Source: Pirellulaceae bacterium (GTDB lineage Bacteria; Planctomycetota; Planctomycetia; Pirellulales; Pirellulaceae). From it: a DNA stretch of 64,000 nt. Below, piece after piece: positions 54,849 to 64,000 of this stretch. The stretch covers positions 62,001 to 126,000 of the forward strand of contig BPJV01000012.1 of the NCBI GenBank assembly GCA_026004795.1, written 5' to 3'. The stretch's first letter is position 1, and each line of letters opens with the position of its first letter. The notes beneath the pieces were generated by a model. The model made no database searches and was not told the origin of the DNA. It was given only the letters and a program-made list of their open reading frames with translations. The position numbers and the translations under genes were made by a program.

Positions 54849-56750
54849 ATGGATTCTTCCGTTCGTTCAAGCGAACCTGCCAACTATACCGTCGTCGCGC
54901 GGCGATACCGCCCGAAAAGTTTTGATCAACTGATCGGGCAGGACCACATTGCTCAGGCATTGAGCAAGGCGATAGAGACGGGACGCGTGGGCCACGCTTA
55001 TCTTTTCACTGGGGCACGAGGAGTCGGCAAGACGTCGACGGCACGAATCTTCGCCAAGGCACTCAACATCCCCCCGGGGACGTCTCCCGAATTGGCCGCG
55101 GAAATTGCCGCGGCCATCGACGCGGGCGAGGATATCGACGTGATCGAGATCGACGGCGCCAGCAACCGCGGGATCGAGGAGATTCGGCAACTGCGCTCCA
55201 ACGTCAACATTCGTCCCAGTCGATCGCCTTATCGAATCTACATTATCGACGAGGTGCACATGCTCACCACGGCGGCGTTCAATGCCTTGCTAAAGACCTT
55301 GGAGGAGCCACCGGCGCATGTGAAGTTCATCTTTTGCACGACGGATCCGGACAAAGTGCCGATCACGGTACTTTCGCGATGCCAACGTTTCGACTTTGCC
55401 TCGGTCAAGGCAACCGATATCCAGAAGCGGTTGCAGGAGATTTGCCAGCAGGAGGGATTCGAAGCCGATGAGGCAGCGCTGGCACTGCTGGCGCGGCGCG
55501 CCAATGGTTCGATGCGCGATAGCCAATCGTTGCTCGAGCAAGTGATGAGTTTCTCCTCGGGGACGATCGATGTCGAGACGGTAAACACCATCTTGGGGAC
55601 GGCCAATGAAAGCCGCGTGTTGGAATTGGTCGAGCGGTTGGTGCAGCAGGATGCCTTGGCGGCATTGAAGATCATCGGCCAGTCGCAACAGGAGGGAGCC
55701 GATGCTGGGCAGTTAGCCGAACAACTGCTTGGGTTCCTTCGCGATACGATGGCCTTGGCCGTTGGCGGAGGGGAGGAACTGCTGCGCAACGCCAGTCCCG
55801 CAGCGGTCGAGGGCCTGCGCCACGCGGCACAGCATTGGGGATTGCAAACGCTCTTGGCGGCGATTCAGATCGTGGATGAAGCGATCGTACGCATGCGTTC
55901 CAGCGTCGCTGCGGTAACGCTCCTGGAGGTTGCTGTCGTGGAGATCTGCAACTTGGAGCAGTTCAGCTCGCTGCCAGAATTGGTGGAACGACTGACGGCC
56001 CGTGGAATTCCGTCCGCTGGGCAAAAAAAAAACGTTGAATCCGCCTCGATGAATTCCAGTCAGCGCGTTCCACGCCCGACGTTCACGCCGCCGCAGCGTA
56101 GTGCCTCGTCCACCTTGGCCGAAAGTGCGGCTGGTGAGGACGCCGAGAGCGGTCACCGGGGCGACGCCGTCGCAACCGATGCTGGTGTTGATCACGCGGC
56201 TCCGGTCCAGGACAATCCAGTTGAGCCAGTGCGGCCAGATAAAGAAATGGTCCGCGAAGCGACGAACGCCCCACCAGCCGCGGTTTCACCCTCGGGCAGG
56301 AATCCGCAACTTTCCGCCGGTTCCACTGCCGCTCGTGACCTATGGCACCGGGCAGCGGCTCGGCTCGAGGGGATGGTCGCCGACCTGGCCATGGCGGCCG
56401 ACGCGATTGAACCGATCGACACGGATCATTGGCGGATCGTTTTTCCGCCGGGCGCCGACCACGCTTGCCAAATGTGCAGTCAGCCCGAGCGGAAGCAGGC
56501 CCTCTTGCAAGCGCTGGCGGCAGAATGTGGCAGAACGGTACGCCTGACGTTTTCCGTGCGCGAAGGGCAGCCGGTCCAAGAGCCAGTTCGCGAATCCTAC
56601 TCAGCGCAGGTAGCGCGGCGCATGCGGGAACTGCACGAACATCCGTATATCAAACGATTGTGTGAAGAGCTTGATGGCGAAGTACTGCGGATCGATCTTC
56701 CCCAGCCGACAGCACGCAGTGAATCGTCCTCCGAACCGGCCGCTTCTTGA
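54849..56750 (+). CDS. dnaX: DNA polymerase III subunits tau and gamma
   Basis: The clamp-loader ATPase that loads the sliding clamp. From MDSSVRSSEPANYTVVARRY the 633 residues show Walker A GARGVGKTSTARIFAKALN, Walker B RIYIIDEVHMLTTAAFNALL, sensor 1 FIFCTTDPDKVPITVLSRCQ and the arginine in NGSMRDSQSLLEQV. The zinc-binding cysteines that most DnaX proteins have between Walker A and B are replaced by the stretch PPGTSPELAAEI. After a long Pro/Ala linker (about 395-500) a tau C-terminal domain follows. A ten-A run at codons 392-395 probably gives a short gamma form. The start at 54849 is preferred over 54792. Confidence 0.95.
   Translation: MDSSVRSSEPANYTVVARRYRPKSFDQLIGQDHIAQALSKAIETGRVGHAYLFTGARGVGKTSTARIFAKALNIPPGTSPELAAEIAAAIDAGEDIDVIEIDGASNRGIEEIRQLRSNVNIRPSRSPYRIYIIDEVHMLTTAAFNALLKTLEEPPAHVKFIFCTTDPDKVPITVLSRCQRFDFASVKATDIQKRLQEICQQEGFEADEAALALLARRANGSMRDSQSLLEQVMSFSSGTIDVETVNTILGTANESRVLELVERLVQQDALAALKIIGQSQQEGADAGQLAEQLLGFLRDTMALAVGGGEELLRNASPAAVEGLRHAAQHWGLQTLLAAIQIVDEAIVRMRSSVAAVTLLEVAVVEICNLEQFSSLPELVERLTARGIPSAGQKKNVESASMNSSQRVPRPTFTPPQRSASSTLAESAAGEDAESGHRGDAVATDAGVDHAAPVQDNPVEPVRPDKEMVREATNAPPAAVSPSGRNPQLSAGSTAARDLWHRAAARLEGMVADLAMAADAIEPIDTDHWRIVFPPGADHACQMCSQPERKQALLQALAAECGRTVRLTFSVREGQPVQEPVRESYSAQVARRMRELHEHPYIKRLCEELDGEVLRIDLPQPTARSESSSEPAAS
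56022..56038 (+). promoter_or_regulatory. dnaX slippage site for gamma subunit
   Basis: Ten adenines (56023-56032) are read as CAA AAA AAA AAC GTT in the tau frame. A -1 shift, or one extra A from transcript slippage, reads AAA CGT TGA and stops at 56036-56038. The product would end at about residue 395, right after the three ATPase/clamp-loader domains. Confidence 0.75.
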
Positions 56751-56872
56751 GCGGTGATGCAACCTTGACGTCGCGGCTGGCGGCGGCGTCCAACTGGCTC
56801 CGTCCTGCTCATCACGTTCGATGACCGACTTAGCTGGCAACTGTTTTGAATACCAGGGAAAGGAAATCAGGA

Positions 56873-57214
56873 ATGTTTAAGAATCTGACCGACATGGCCA
56901 ATCTACTCAAGCAGTCCACGTCGATCGCCAAGCGGGTACAAGAGATTCGCTCTCAACTGGCCGCCGAAGTCGTCACGGGGTCTGCCGGTGCCGACCTGAT
57001 CCGTGTCGAAGTCAACGGCATCGGCGAGGTGTTGCGTCTGTGTATCGCCGATGAGCTGTTTCAGAAGCATGACAAAGAGTTGCTCGAAGAACTTATCCCG
57101 GTGGCGTTGAACGATGCTTTGAGCAAGGTGCGATCGTTGCATGTAGAGAAAGTCAAAGAGGTCACCGGCGGCATTTCCGTTCCGGGACTCGACGAAGCAC
57201 TGGGAGGCCTGTAG
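56873..57214 (+). CDS. ybaB: YbaB/EbfC nucleoid-associated protein
   Basis: A small DNA-binding dimer of 113 residues. Family marks are the start MFKNLTDMANLLKQSTSIAK, the beta segments (ADLIRVEVNGIGEVLRLCIA), and the C-terminal helix ending LDEALGGL, much like PGL-type ends of the family. Three features support the start at 56873: GGAAAGGAAATCAGGA just upstream, the usual length, and the conserved first residues. It lies between dnaX and recR as in many bacteria. Confidence 0.92.
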   Translation: MFKNLTDMANLLKQSTSIAKRVQEIRSQLAAEVVTGSAGADLIRVEVNGIGEVLRLCIADELFQKHDKELLEELIPVALNDALSKVRSLHVEKVKEVTGGISVPGLDEALGGL

Positions 57215-57221
57215 GACAATC

Positions 57222-57833
57222 ATGGCGACTGGCATGGATGGTAATTCCTCGGCAGTACGCGAGCTGATTGAGCAACTGGCGCGCCTGCCCGGTATTGGGC
57301 GTAAGTCGGCCGAGCGTTTGGCCTTTCATCTGTTGCGCGTCAGTGAGTCCGAGGCGCTCGCGCTGGCAGAAGCCATCCGCAGAGTGCGCGAAAGCGTCGG
57401 GTACTGCCAACAATGCTTCAACCTTGCCGAACAGGAGCGGTGTGAAATCTGTCTCGATCCGACGCGGGACCGGAGCCGCATCTGCGTCGTTGAACAACCA
57501 CGCGACTTGATGGCCATCGAGCAAGCCGGCGTCTACCGTGGCTTGTACCATGTCCTGTTGGGACGCATAGCACCTTTGGAAGGAATCGGACCGGAACAAT
57601 TGACCATCGAAGCCCTGGTCGATCGAGTGCGGAACGGCGCGTTTCAGGAGGTGATCATGGCCACCAATCCAACGGTTGAAGGGGATGGTACAGCGCTTTA
57701 CCTGTCCAACCGACTGGCCGAATGCTCCGTAGAGATCACTCGCCTGGCGCGGGGCATCACGGCTGGTAGCATCCTCGAGCATACCAATCGTGAGATTCTG
57801 GTCGACGCTCTCAGCGGACGGCAACGCATGTGA
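57222..57833 (+). CDS. recR: recombination mediator RecR
   Basis: Works with RecO and RecF to load RecA on gapped DNA. The 203 residues contain the helix-hairpin-helix LARLPGIGRKSAERLAFHLL, the zinc site CQQCFNLAEQERCEIC, and the Toprim domain with ICVVEQPRDLMAIEQAGVYR and MATNPTVEGDGTALYLSNRL. The Walker-like end GITAGSILEHTNREILVDAL is usual. The ATG lies 7 bp after the ybaB stop, so they are one transcript. Confidence 0.96.
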   Translation: MATGMDGNSSAVRELIEQLARLPGIGRKSAERLAFHLLRVSESEALALAEAIRRVRESVGYCQQCFNLAEQERCEICLDPTRDRSRICVVEQPRDLMAIEQAGVYRGLYHVLLGRIAPLEGIGPEQLTIEALVDRVRNGAFQEVIMATNPTVEGDGTALYLSNRLAECSVEITRLARGITAGSILEHTNREILVDALSGRQRM

Positions 57834-58245
57834 CGTGCCGTGGACCGCGTGCCGCCAGCGAAGCTTTGGGGGAGTGCGAAAAGGACGCCTGTTGCGGTCA
57901 TCGGCACCTTCCAGCGTATTGGCGGCCGTTTTCTGGCGACGAGGGAGTGGAACCAAGGGAACCGGTCGGGGGCGAGGGAAATCATTTTCAGCGGTGGGCG
58001 ATGACCTCTCTTGCGACGTTCGGTTGGTCTGCGTCGAAAAGCAGCCGTTCATGCTCGCCTGTTCAGTGGCATCCGGGACGTAATCACTGGGGGGACGGGT
58101 AGCGGTAGGAACTAGCAACCGAAATCGGTTACAATGGGGAATCGGGGAGCCTTAGCTTCGCGATCAAGCCACCTGTCCGTGGTGTGGCTAACCGGATTCC
58201 TCCGCCGTCTCTCCTACCCTCCGTTCCCGCCAAGGGTGCTTTCCG
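57834..58245. other. intergenic region, no gene seen
   Basis: About 410 bp. Frames in it have no start signals or recognisable content. It holds the 5' leader of the second DUF1549 gene, but no clear promoter. Confidence 0.4.
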
Positions 58246-61125
58246 ATGATGTCGCCCACGTTTGACCTGCGAACTATATTGCTGCGCCTGATTGGAATGG
58301 TCGCGACCTGCGGATGGATGTCAATCGCCGTAGGTCAAGCACCATCAGGGGTGGAGCTGTTCGAAGCCAGGATTCGTCCGGCGCTCATCGAATACTGTTT
58401 GGATTGTCATAGTACCGAGACGGAGGCCAGTGGTGGATTGGCCTTGGATTCTCGAGTTGGCTGGCAACGCGGGGGGGATTCCGGGCCGGCGATTCGCCCG
58501 GGCAATCTGGAGGATAGCCTGCTATGGCGGGCTATCAGTTATCGTGACCCCCATTTGCAGATGCCTCCTGACGGAAAGCTTCCGGCAACGGTGTTGCGGG
58601 ACTTCGCCCGCTGGATCGAGGAAGGAGCGACCGATCCGAGAGCTATGGCCAAGGAGCCAGCAGATCGTCCATCTCGCGGATTGCCGGTGGAACGCGCGGC
58701 GGAACACTGGGCTTACCGCCCGCTGACGCGCCCCCAAGTACCCGGAGGAGCAGCAAACCCGATCGACGCATTCGTTTACGCCAAGTTGCGTGAGCTGGAG
58801 ATTCCGGCTGCCGGTCCCGCCGCTCCCCACGTACTGGTTCGTCGGCTGTACTTCGACCTGACTGGCTTACCGCCAACACCGGGCGAGATTCGTCGTGGTG
58901 TGGCGATGATTAGCGATGGGCGCATCGAGGAATTGGTAGATCGCTTGTTGGCTTCCCCTCGCTTCGGCGAGCATGTGGGGCGGCGGTGGTTGGATGTGGT
59001 TCGGTTTGCGGAATCGATCACTTTGCGCGGATTTGTGCTACCAGAGGCGTGGCGATATCGAGACTACGTCATCGAGGCGTTTAATGAAGATCGTCCCTTC
59101 GACGTCATGATCTGCGAGCAAGTAGCAGGCGATCTGATGACGGCAACGTCGGTCGCCCAGCGGCAGCGGCAACTGATCGCTACGGCGCTGCTGGCGATGG
59201 GCAACACGAACTTGGAGCGTCAGGACAAGGCGCAATTGGAGATGGACTATATCGATGAGCAGCTCGAGGTGATCGGTCGGGCGTTCCTCGCTCAAACGCT
59301 CGGTTGCGCGCGGTGCCATGATCACAAATTCGATCCGATTCCGACGAAGGATTATTATGCTCTGGCCGGCATTCTGAGGTCGGCCGTGGGTTTGGAACAT
59401 GACAACGTTTCGCGGTGGATCGAACGCCCGCTTCCCTTGCCTCCGGAGGAGGAACAGCGGTATGCCGAACTGCAGGAACGGCACGACCGGTTGGAGCAGG
59501 AATTGAAGCGGCTGGAGAAACGTTTGGCTGCCTGGGGACGTCCGACCACCTCGTCGATTGATCCCGCCACGCTTGCTGGCGTCGTGGTCGACAGTTCCCA
59601 AGCGCGACTGGTTGGGCAATGGACCGCGTCGACGTTTACCAAACCGTTCATCGCAGACGGCTATTTGCATGATGGCAATGCGGAGAAAGGGCGTAAGACG
59701 GCGACGTTCGAACCGCTCGGTCTGCGGCCGGGGGAGTATGAAGTGCGATTGGCCTATACGGCGGGGAGCAATCGTGCCTCGCGCGTGCCGGTGCGTGTTT
59801 TCAGCGCCAATGAGCAGCAGACGGTCTACGTTGACCAACGTCGACCAGGAGCTATCGGCGACCTGTGGGTTTCTTTAGGAGAATTCTTCTTCGAAAAAGA
59901 CGGCTTGGCCTACGTGATGGTGTCCAACGAGGGAACCGATGGTTATGTGGTCGTCGACGCTGTGCAGTTCTTACCCGTCGACCGTGACGAAGCGGCCCAC
60001 GGCGAGGCTAAAGGATCGGGAAGAACGGATAGCGCGCAGCAACAGGAACTCGCTTCGCTGACAGAGCGGCAGAAGGTGCTGCAAAAGGAGCTGAAGGAAC
60101 TCCAAAACAAGTTGTCGTCCCGTCCGAAGTGCTTAACCATCGAAGAGAAGCGTCCGCCGCAGGACATTCCGATCCATATTCGCGGGGATGTGCATAATCT
60201 AGGGCAAACGGTACCGAGAGGATTCTTGACCGCCTTGGGACCGGCCCAGCCGCAGATTCCTGCGCACTCGAGCGGCCGATGGGAACTGGCGCAATGGATT
60301 GCCAGTGAAAAGAATCCGTTAACGGCTCGTGTCTATGCGAATCGCCTATGGTTGTGGCTAATCGGTTCTTCATTGGCCGGAGATCCCAATAATTTTGGGA
60401 CCACCGTAGAACCTCCGTCTCACCCCGAATTGCTCGACTGGCTGGCAAGCCAATTGGTAGATCATGGGTGGTCGACCAAGTGGTTAGTGCGTCAGATCGT
60501 GTTATCCGAGACCTACGCGCGGAGTCTGCAGGCGAACACGGCGAGAACCCTGGAGCAGGATCCTGCCAATCGTTTTTTGTGGCGCGCCAATTACAAACGG
60601 TTGCCCGTAGAAGCGGTTCGCGATGCGATGCTGGCGGTCAGCGGAGAACTCGATTTGACCATGTATGGGAGCTTGATCCGTCCGGGCACGCGTGCCGATT
60701 ACAACTATGTGCATGAAGGGACGCGCCGCACCGTTTATCATCCGGTGTTTCGCAACGCCTTGCCGCCCCTGCTCGAGGCATTCGATTTCGCCGACCCGAG
60801 TGTTTCGGTCGGCATGCGTGCCCGCAGTACGGTGGCCACCCAAGCGTTGGTGTTGCTCAATGATCCCTGGGTGCACCAGCGAGTCGAGGCGGCGGCGACG
60901 CGTTTCCACGAGCAGCTTGGAAGGCAATTTGGCGCGGGGAACAATGCGGCCGGCCACTGGGTAGATGCTATCTATTGGCATTTGCTCGGCCGTGCCCCCC
61001 TGGAGGAAGAATCACGTGTGGCAGTGGAGTTTCTCACCGGAGGTGATCGGCCGATGAGCAAGCAGCGCGTGCAGCGGCTGGTGCATTCTTTGGTGGCCTC
61101 CATCGATTTCCGCTATTTGGATTAA
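58246..61125 (+). CDS. DUF1549/DUF1553 protein with golvesin-like insert
   Basis: A secreted protein of 959 residues, 120 longer than the other copy. Signal peptide (LIGMVATCGWMSIAVGQAP), cytochrome c-like domain with EYCLDCHSTETEASGGLALD, DUF1549 (NPIDAFVYAKLRELEIP to CARCHDHKFDPIPTKDYYAL), a coiled coil, then an inserted beta domain of about 130 residues (VGQWTASTFTKPFIADGYLH, GEYEVRLAYTAGSNRASRVP, GYVVVDAVQFLPVD) like the golvesin/xanthan lyase C-terminal domain, then DUF1553 (NPLTARVYANRLWLWLIGSS). The insert probably binds carbohydrate. The paired DUF1501 gene follows by 28 bp. Confidence 0.9.
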   Translation: MMSPTFDLRTILLRLIGMVATCGWMSIAVGQAPSGVELFEARIRPALIEYCLDCHSTETEASGGLALDSRVGWQRGGDSGPAIRPGNLEDSLLWRAISYRDPHLQMPPDGKLPATVLRDFARWIEEGATDPRAMAKEPADRPSRGLPVERAAEHWAYRPLTRPQVPGGAANPIDAFVYAKLRELEIPAAGPAAPHVLVRRLYFDLTGLPPTPGEIRRGVAMISDGRIEELVDRLLASPRFGEHVGRRWLDVVRFAESITLRGFVLPEAWRYRDYVIEAFNEDRPFDVMICEQVAGDLMTATSVAQRQRQLIATALLAMGNTNLERQDKAQLEMDYIDEQLEVIGRAFLAQTLGCARCHDHKFDPIPTKDYYALAGILRSAVGLEHDNVSRWIERPLPLPPEEEQRYAELQERHDRLEQELKRLEKRLAAWGRPTTSSIDPATLAGVVVDSSQARLVGQWTASTFTKPFIADGYLHDGNAEKGRKTATFEPLGLRPGEYEVRLAYTAGSNRASRVPVRVFSANEQQTVYVDQRRPGAIGDLWVSLGEFFFEKDGLAYVMVSNEGTDGYVVVDAVQFLPVDRDEAAHGEAKGSGRTDSAQQQELASLTERQKVLQKELKELQNKLSSRPKCLTIEEKRPPQDIPIHIRGDVHNLGQTVPRGFLTALGPAQPQIPAHSSGRWELAQWIASEKNPLTARVYANRLWLWLIGSSLAGDPNNFGTTVEPPSHPELLDWLASQLVDHGWSTKWLVRQIVLSETYARSLQANTARTLEQDPANRFLWRANYKRLPVEAVRDAMLAVSGELDLTMYGSLIRPGTRADYNYVHEGTRRTVYHPVFRNALPPLLEAFDFADPSVSVGMRARSTVATQALVLLNDPWVHQRVEAAATRFHEQLGRQFGAGNNAAGHWVDAIYWHLLGRAPLEEESRVAVEFLTGGDRPMSKQRVQRLVHSLVASIDFRYLD

Positions 61126-61153
61126 CCGCACCTTGTCAACAGGAGTCAATCGG

Positions 61154-62635
61154 ATGCGCAGCCATAAGCAAGCTTCGAGGTGCCGAGAGGAACAGGGCCA
61201 GTTCGTCGAGGAGCAGGCGTCTGCTCTGCAGCTATTGCGGCGTAATTGGTTGATGCAATCGGCCTGTGGATTCGCCGGAGTGGCGGCAACTGCGTTGGGG
61301 GCCGGCCCTGCCGGCGCCGCCGAAACCGGCTTTGCTGCGGCGCTCTCCCGTCCCCATCATCGACCGCGGGCCAAGCGGGTCATTTTCTTATTCATGCAGG
61401 GAGGTGTCAGTCAGGTGGATTCGTTTGACTACAAACCTCTGTTAGCCCGTCGCCACGGCGAAGAGATGGAGTTTGATGATGCGCGGCAGTTGGCCAAAAC
61501 GGGCCAGCGGACGCGGCAGCGGCTCATGCAATCGCCGTGGAAGTTCCGTCCGTACGGGGAATGTGGGCGGATGGTGTCCGATCTGTTTCCGGAAACGGCG
61601 CGGCATGTCGATGACCTATGTTTTTTGCACGGCATGCACACCGAGGGAGTGGCCCATGGTCCGGCGACCTTGTTTCTTCACTGTGGAGCGACGAACTTTG
61701 TGCGGCCGTCGGTAGGCTCCTGGATCTACTACGGCTTGGGGACTGAGAATGCTGATCTGCCCGGTTTCGTTACCATCGCTCCCTCGTTAGGCAACGGGGG
61801 CCCACGCAACTACGGTGCTGCCTTTCTTCCGCCGCGGTACCAAGGAACAAAGATCGGAAGTGCCGGGGCACGCCAATTGACGATGGCAGGGTTGGGGGAA
61901 ACGCAGACCGTCGGCCAGACGGAAACCGTGGAATTGCTGCGCGCGCTCAACGTGGCCCAGCGTCGACGTCGGGACCCCGCAGTCGACGAATTCGACGCGG
62001 CGTTGCAATCGGTCGACCTGGCCTGGCGTACTCAAAGAGTGGCACCGGAGATCCTCGATTTGGAACGGGAGACAGCGGCGACATGGCGGCTGTATGGGAT
62101 GGATGATCCGCACACGCGCAGTTTTGGCGAAAAGTGCCTATTGGCTCGACGGCTATGCGAGCAGGGCGTGCGTTTCATCCAAGTCAACTATGGCGACAAC
62201 TCTGCCAATCCCGCCTGGGACCAGCATTCGAACTTGCCGAAGCATGCTGAGCATGCACGTGCGGTCGACCGTCCCATAGCCGGGTTGCTTACCGACCTCA
62301 AGCAGCGGGGTTTGTTGGACGACACGATCGTGTGGTGGGGGGGAGAATTCGGACGCACACCTTATTCTCAAGACAACGGTACCGGTCGGGATCACAACCC
62401 TGGTGGTTTCACGGTGTGGTTGGCCGGTGGGGGGTTTAAACCTGGATTCGCTTTCGGTAGAACCGATGAATTCGGCTTTCAGGGGATTGAGGGCAAGGTG
62501 CACATGCACGATTTGCATGCCACGCTCCTCTACCAATTAGGACTGGATCACGAGCGGCTGACGTACCGATATGCAGGACGCGACTTTAGGTTGACCGATG
62601 TTTACGGTCGGGTGATCAAGGAAGTACTTGCCTGA
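61154..62635 (+). CDS. DUF1501 protein, second copy
   Basis: Like the copy at 24.3 kb but with a longer polar N-terminus. The signal is LLRRNWLMQSACGFAGVAAT, a twin-arginine form (RRNWLMQ). Core marks: VIFLFMQGGVSQVDSFDYKP, GECGRMVSDLFPETA, TIVWWGGEFGRTPYSQDNGT and GRDHNPGGFTVWLAGGG. The ATG at 61154 is preferred because ACAGGAG lies before it; a TTG at 61133 is the alternative. 493 residues. Both copies share the RD(H)N block, but their N-terminal halves have drifted apart, so the two pairs are old duplicates. Confidence 0.9.
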   Translation: MRSHKQASRCREEQGQFVEEQASALQLLRRNWLMQSACGFAGVAATALGAGPAGAAETGFAAALSRPHHRPRAKRVIFLFMQGGVSQVDSFDYKPLLARRHGEEMEFDDARQLAKTGQRTRQRLMQSPWKFRPYGECGRMVSDLFPETARHVDDLCFLHGMHTEGVAHGPATLFLHCGATNFVRPSVGSWIYYGLGTENADLPGFVTIAPSLGNGGPRNYGAAFLPPRYQGTKIGSAGARQLTMAGLGETQTVGQTETVELLRALNVAQRRRRDPAVDEFDAALQSVDLAWRTQRVAPEILDLERETAATWRLYGMDDPHTRSFGEKCLLARRLCEQGVRFIQVNYGDNSANPAWDQHSNLPKHAEHARAVDRPIAGLLTDLKQRGLLDDTIVWWGGEFGRTPYSQDNGTGRDHNPGGFTVWLAGGGFKPGFAFGRTDEFGFQGIEGKVHMHDLHATLLYQLGLDHERLTYRYAGRDFRLTDVYGRVIKEVLA

Positions 62636-63994
62636 TTGGAAAATTACATCTTGGACGAACTGCTACCTGAACTTGGTGACAATCCACCATTCCAGATCCG
62701 GATTCCGGGCGAAGTGAATGTGGGGGTGACGCGACGCGTGCTCCGGCTGTTGGATACGCCCGCCATGCAGCGGTTGAAACGAATCAGTCAGCTGGGACTG
62801 GTGACACACGTCTATCCGGGGGCCACGCATACGCGGTTTGAACACAGTCTGGGGGTTTACCGCCTGGCATGCATGGTCCTCCGCCGCTTGCAGACATCGT
62901 GGCGACGATGGCGTGAGATGGTGACGGGGCAGCAGGAGCGTCTGTTTCTACTGGCGGCACTGATGCACGACATTGGCCATTGGCCCTATTGCCATCCGAT
63001 CGAAGATCTAGGATTGGCATGGGCGCCGCGACATGAAGAGTTGGCTCGTCGCTGGCTCTGTCACGGAGAGGTGGCTGATCTGTTGCGGCGTGATTGGGAG
63101 GTGGAGCCAGATGCGGTGGCGGATTTTCTGGCGTCTCCACGCCAGAACGTCTCTCTGGGGGAATCAATTCTACGGTCGATGCTTAACGGTCCCGTGGATA
63201 TCGACAAAATGGATTACCTTCAGCGGGACAGTCTCCATGCCGGTGTTCCCTATGGTCAGAATTTCGATCTGCTGCGCTTGATCGGCGCCCTTACTGTCGA
63301 CGAACAGCGGCGTAGTTTGGCGATCACGGAGAAGGGAAAAACGGCGGCGGAGATGCTCGTCTTCGGGCGCTATGTGATGTTCAGCGAGGTTTACTGGCAC
63401 CACGCCGTACGCAGTGCCACGGCCATGTTGCAGCGTCTGGTTTACCACCTTGGGCCTCACTGCGATACGACCGCGTGGAGGGAATGGAGCGATGTCGATT
63501 TTGTCTCTCGGTTAGGAGCGTTGGCTGCCGAGCGTCGGCCGGAACTGCTCCCCTTGCATCAAGGGATTTTCTCTATTCACCGCCGCCTTTACAAAAGAGT
63601 GCTGCAGTTCAACCATGCCGCCGCACCAGATTTGTACCACAGCCTTGCCAGATGCGAGTACTCCCAGTTGGACGGTTGGATGGTGAAGCTGGCCGAGCGG
63701 CTCGCGCAGTTGACGGGTCGTCCGTGGTCCGCATGGGAGGTGTTGATCGATGCTCCGCCAGCGAAACTCGAAGTTCAATTCGATGTCCGGGTAGCCCTCA
63801 CCGGCGGGCAGGGCGATCGTTTTGTCTCTCTGGCGCAGGTTTCCCCGGTGGTGCAAACGCTGGCCACGGAGCAATTCGATCAACATGTCAAACGAGTTCG
63901 CGTATTCGTCGCTCCGGATCGCGTTGCGGAACTAGCCGGCCGAGAAGAGCAGTTGATGAAGACGTTGGACGAACTGATTCAGTCGACGTCGTGA
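62636..63994 (+). CDS. SAMHD1-like HD-domain phosphohydrolase
   Basis: A soluble 452-residue HD protein related to SAMHD1 and dGTPases, which hydrolyse dNTPs. Marks: TPAMQRLKRISQLGLVTHVY, PGATHTRFEHSLGVYRLACM (first metal His), ALMHDIGHWPYCHPIEDLGL (HD pair), GPVDIDKMDYLQRDSLHAGV (last metal Asp) and RYVMFSEVYWHHAVRSATAM. The C-terminal part is helical, ending EEQLMKTLDELIQSTS. The TTG at 62636 directly follows the DUF1501 stop; a second TTG at 62651 (LDELLPELG) is also possible. It may control nucleotide pools in defence, but this is a guess. Confidence 0.85.
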   Translation: MENYILDELLPELGDNPPFQIRIPGEVNVGVTRRVLRLLDTPAMQRLKRISQLGLVTHVYPGATHTRFEHSLGVYRLACMVLRRLQTSWRRWREMVTGQQERLFLLAALMHDIGHWPYCHPIEDLGLAWAPRHEELARRWLCHGEVADLLRRDWEVEPDAVADFLASPRQNVSLGESILRSMLNGPVDIDKMDYLQRDSLHAGVPYGQNFDLLRLIGALTVDEQRRSLAITEKGKTAAEMLVFGRYVMFSEVYWHHAVRSATAMLQRLVYHLGPHCDTTAWREWSDVDFVSRLGALAAERRPELLPLHQGIFSIHRRLYKRVLQFNHAAAPDLYHSLARCEYSQLDGWMVKLAERLAQLTGRPWSAWEVLIDAPPAKLEVQFDVRVALTGGQGDRFVSLAQVSPVVQTLATEQFDQHVKRVRVFVAPDRVAELAGREEQLMKTLDELIQSTS

Positions 63995-64000
63995 TTTCTG

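Noticed and set aside
57162-58118. 318-codon minus frame over recR
   Set aside because: Shadow of recR on the other strand; the recR frame is fully conserved.

Overview
The window reads as a chromosomal segment of a planctomycete, probably of the Pirellulales. The evidence is two copies of the planctomycete pair DUF1549/DUF1553 heme protein plus twin-arginine DUF1501 protein, a 1409-residue surface protein with the LEPRQMMA export motif, an HTTM-domain protein with its partner, and GC-rich genes with many GTG/TTG starts. No rRNA, tRNA or CRISPR array was seen. This affiliation is inferred from gene content, not from a marker tree.

Region 1 (1-32 kb) is mostly core genome: a dGTPase-like gene, aspS (with a residue expected of a non-discriminating enzyme), two TatA/B-type genes behind a strong promoter, prfB with its programmed frameshift, carA, an anti-sigma factor/STAS pair, trpC, a rhodanese, an aldose 1-epimerase, a Ser/Thr kinase, birA, a WD40 protein, the surface protein, HTTM genes, a DUF1549/DUF1501 operon, a ferritin-like protein and a sialidase-like/serine hydrolase fusion. 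A relic of an IS3 orfA sits at 4.37-4.61 kb.

Region 2 (32.7-43.1 kb) is a mobile integron. An integron integrase (minus strand) faces a cassette array on the plus strand. Four complete attC sites of 86-91 bp are present, each a folded inverted repeat with the same two unpaired bases, and a fifth is interrupted. An IS91-like element (18-bp iterons, tyrosine recombinase, transposase with a nonsense codon) lies directly after the GAAC of the third attC. A group II intron of the kind that targets attC sits, antisense to the cassettes, exactly at the core site of the fifth attC. A decayed IS3 element cuts off the 5' part of that intron.

Region 3 (43.5-52.8 kb) is a type I restriction-modification operon: hsdM, a four-helix-bundle protein, a Fic-type winged helix, hsdS, then an AAA ATPase and a DUF4276 Toprim-like protein inserted before hsdR. 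Most junctions are 4-bp ATGA/GTGA overlaps, so the accessory genes are part of the same translation unit. hsdR carries three clustered frameshifts. The ATPase/DUF4276 pair inside the operon is the best candidate for a poorly described defence module.

Region 4 (53-64 kb) returns to core genes: an arginine/acid-rich disordered protein, the SRP RNA followed by dnaX-ybaB-recR (the order known from Bacillus), with a ten-adenine slippage site in dnaX that would yield a short gamma form, a second DUF1549/DUF1501 pair, and a SAMHD1-like HD protein at the edge.
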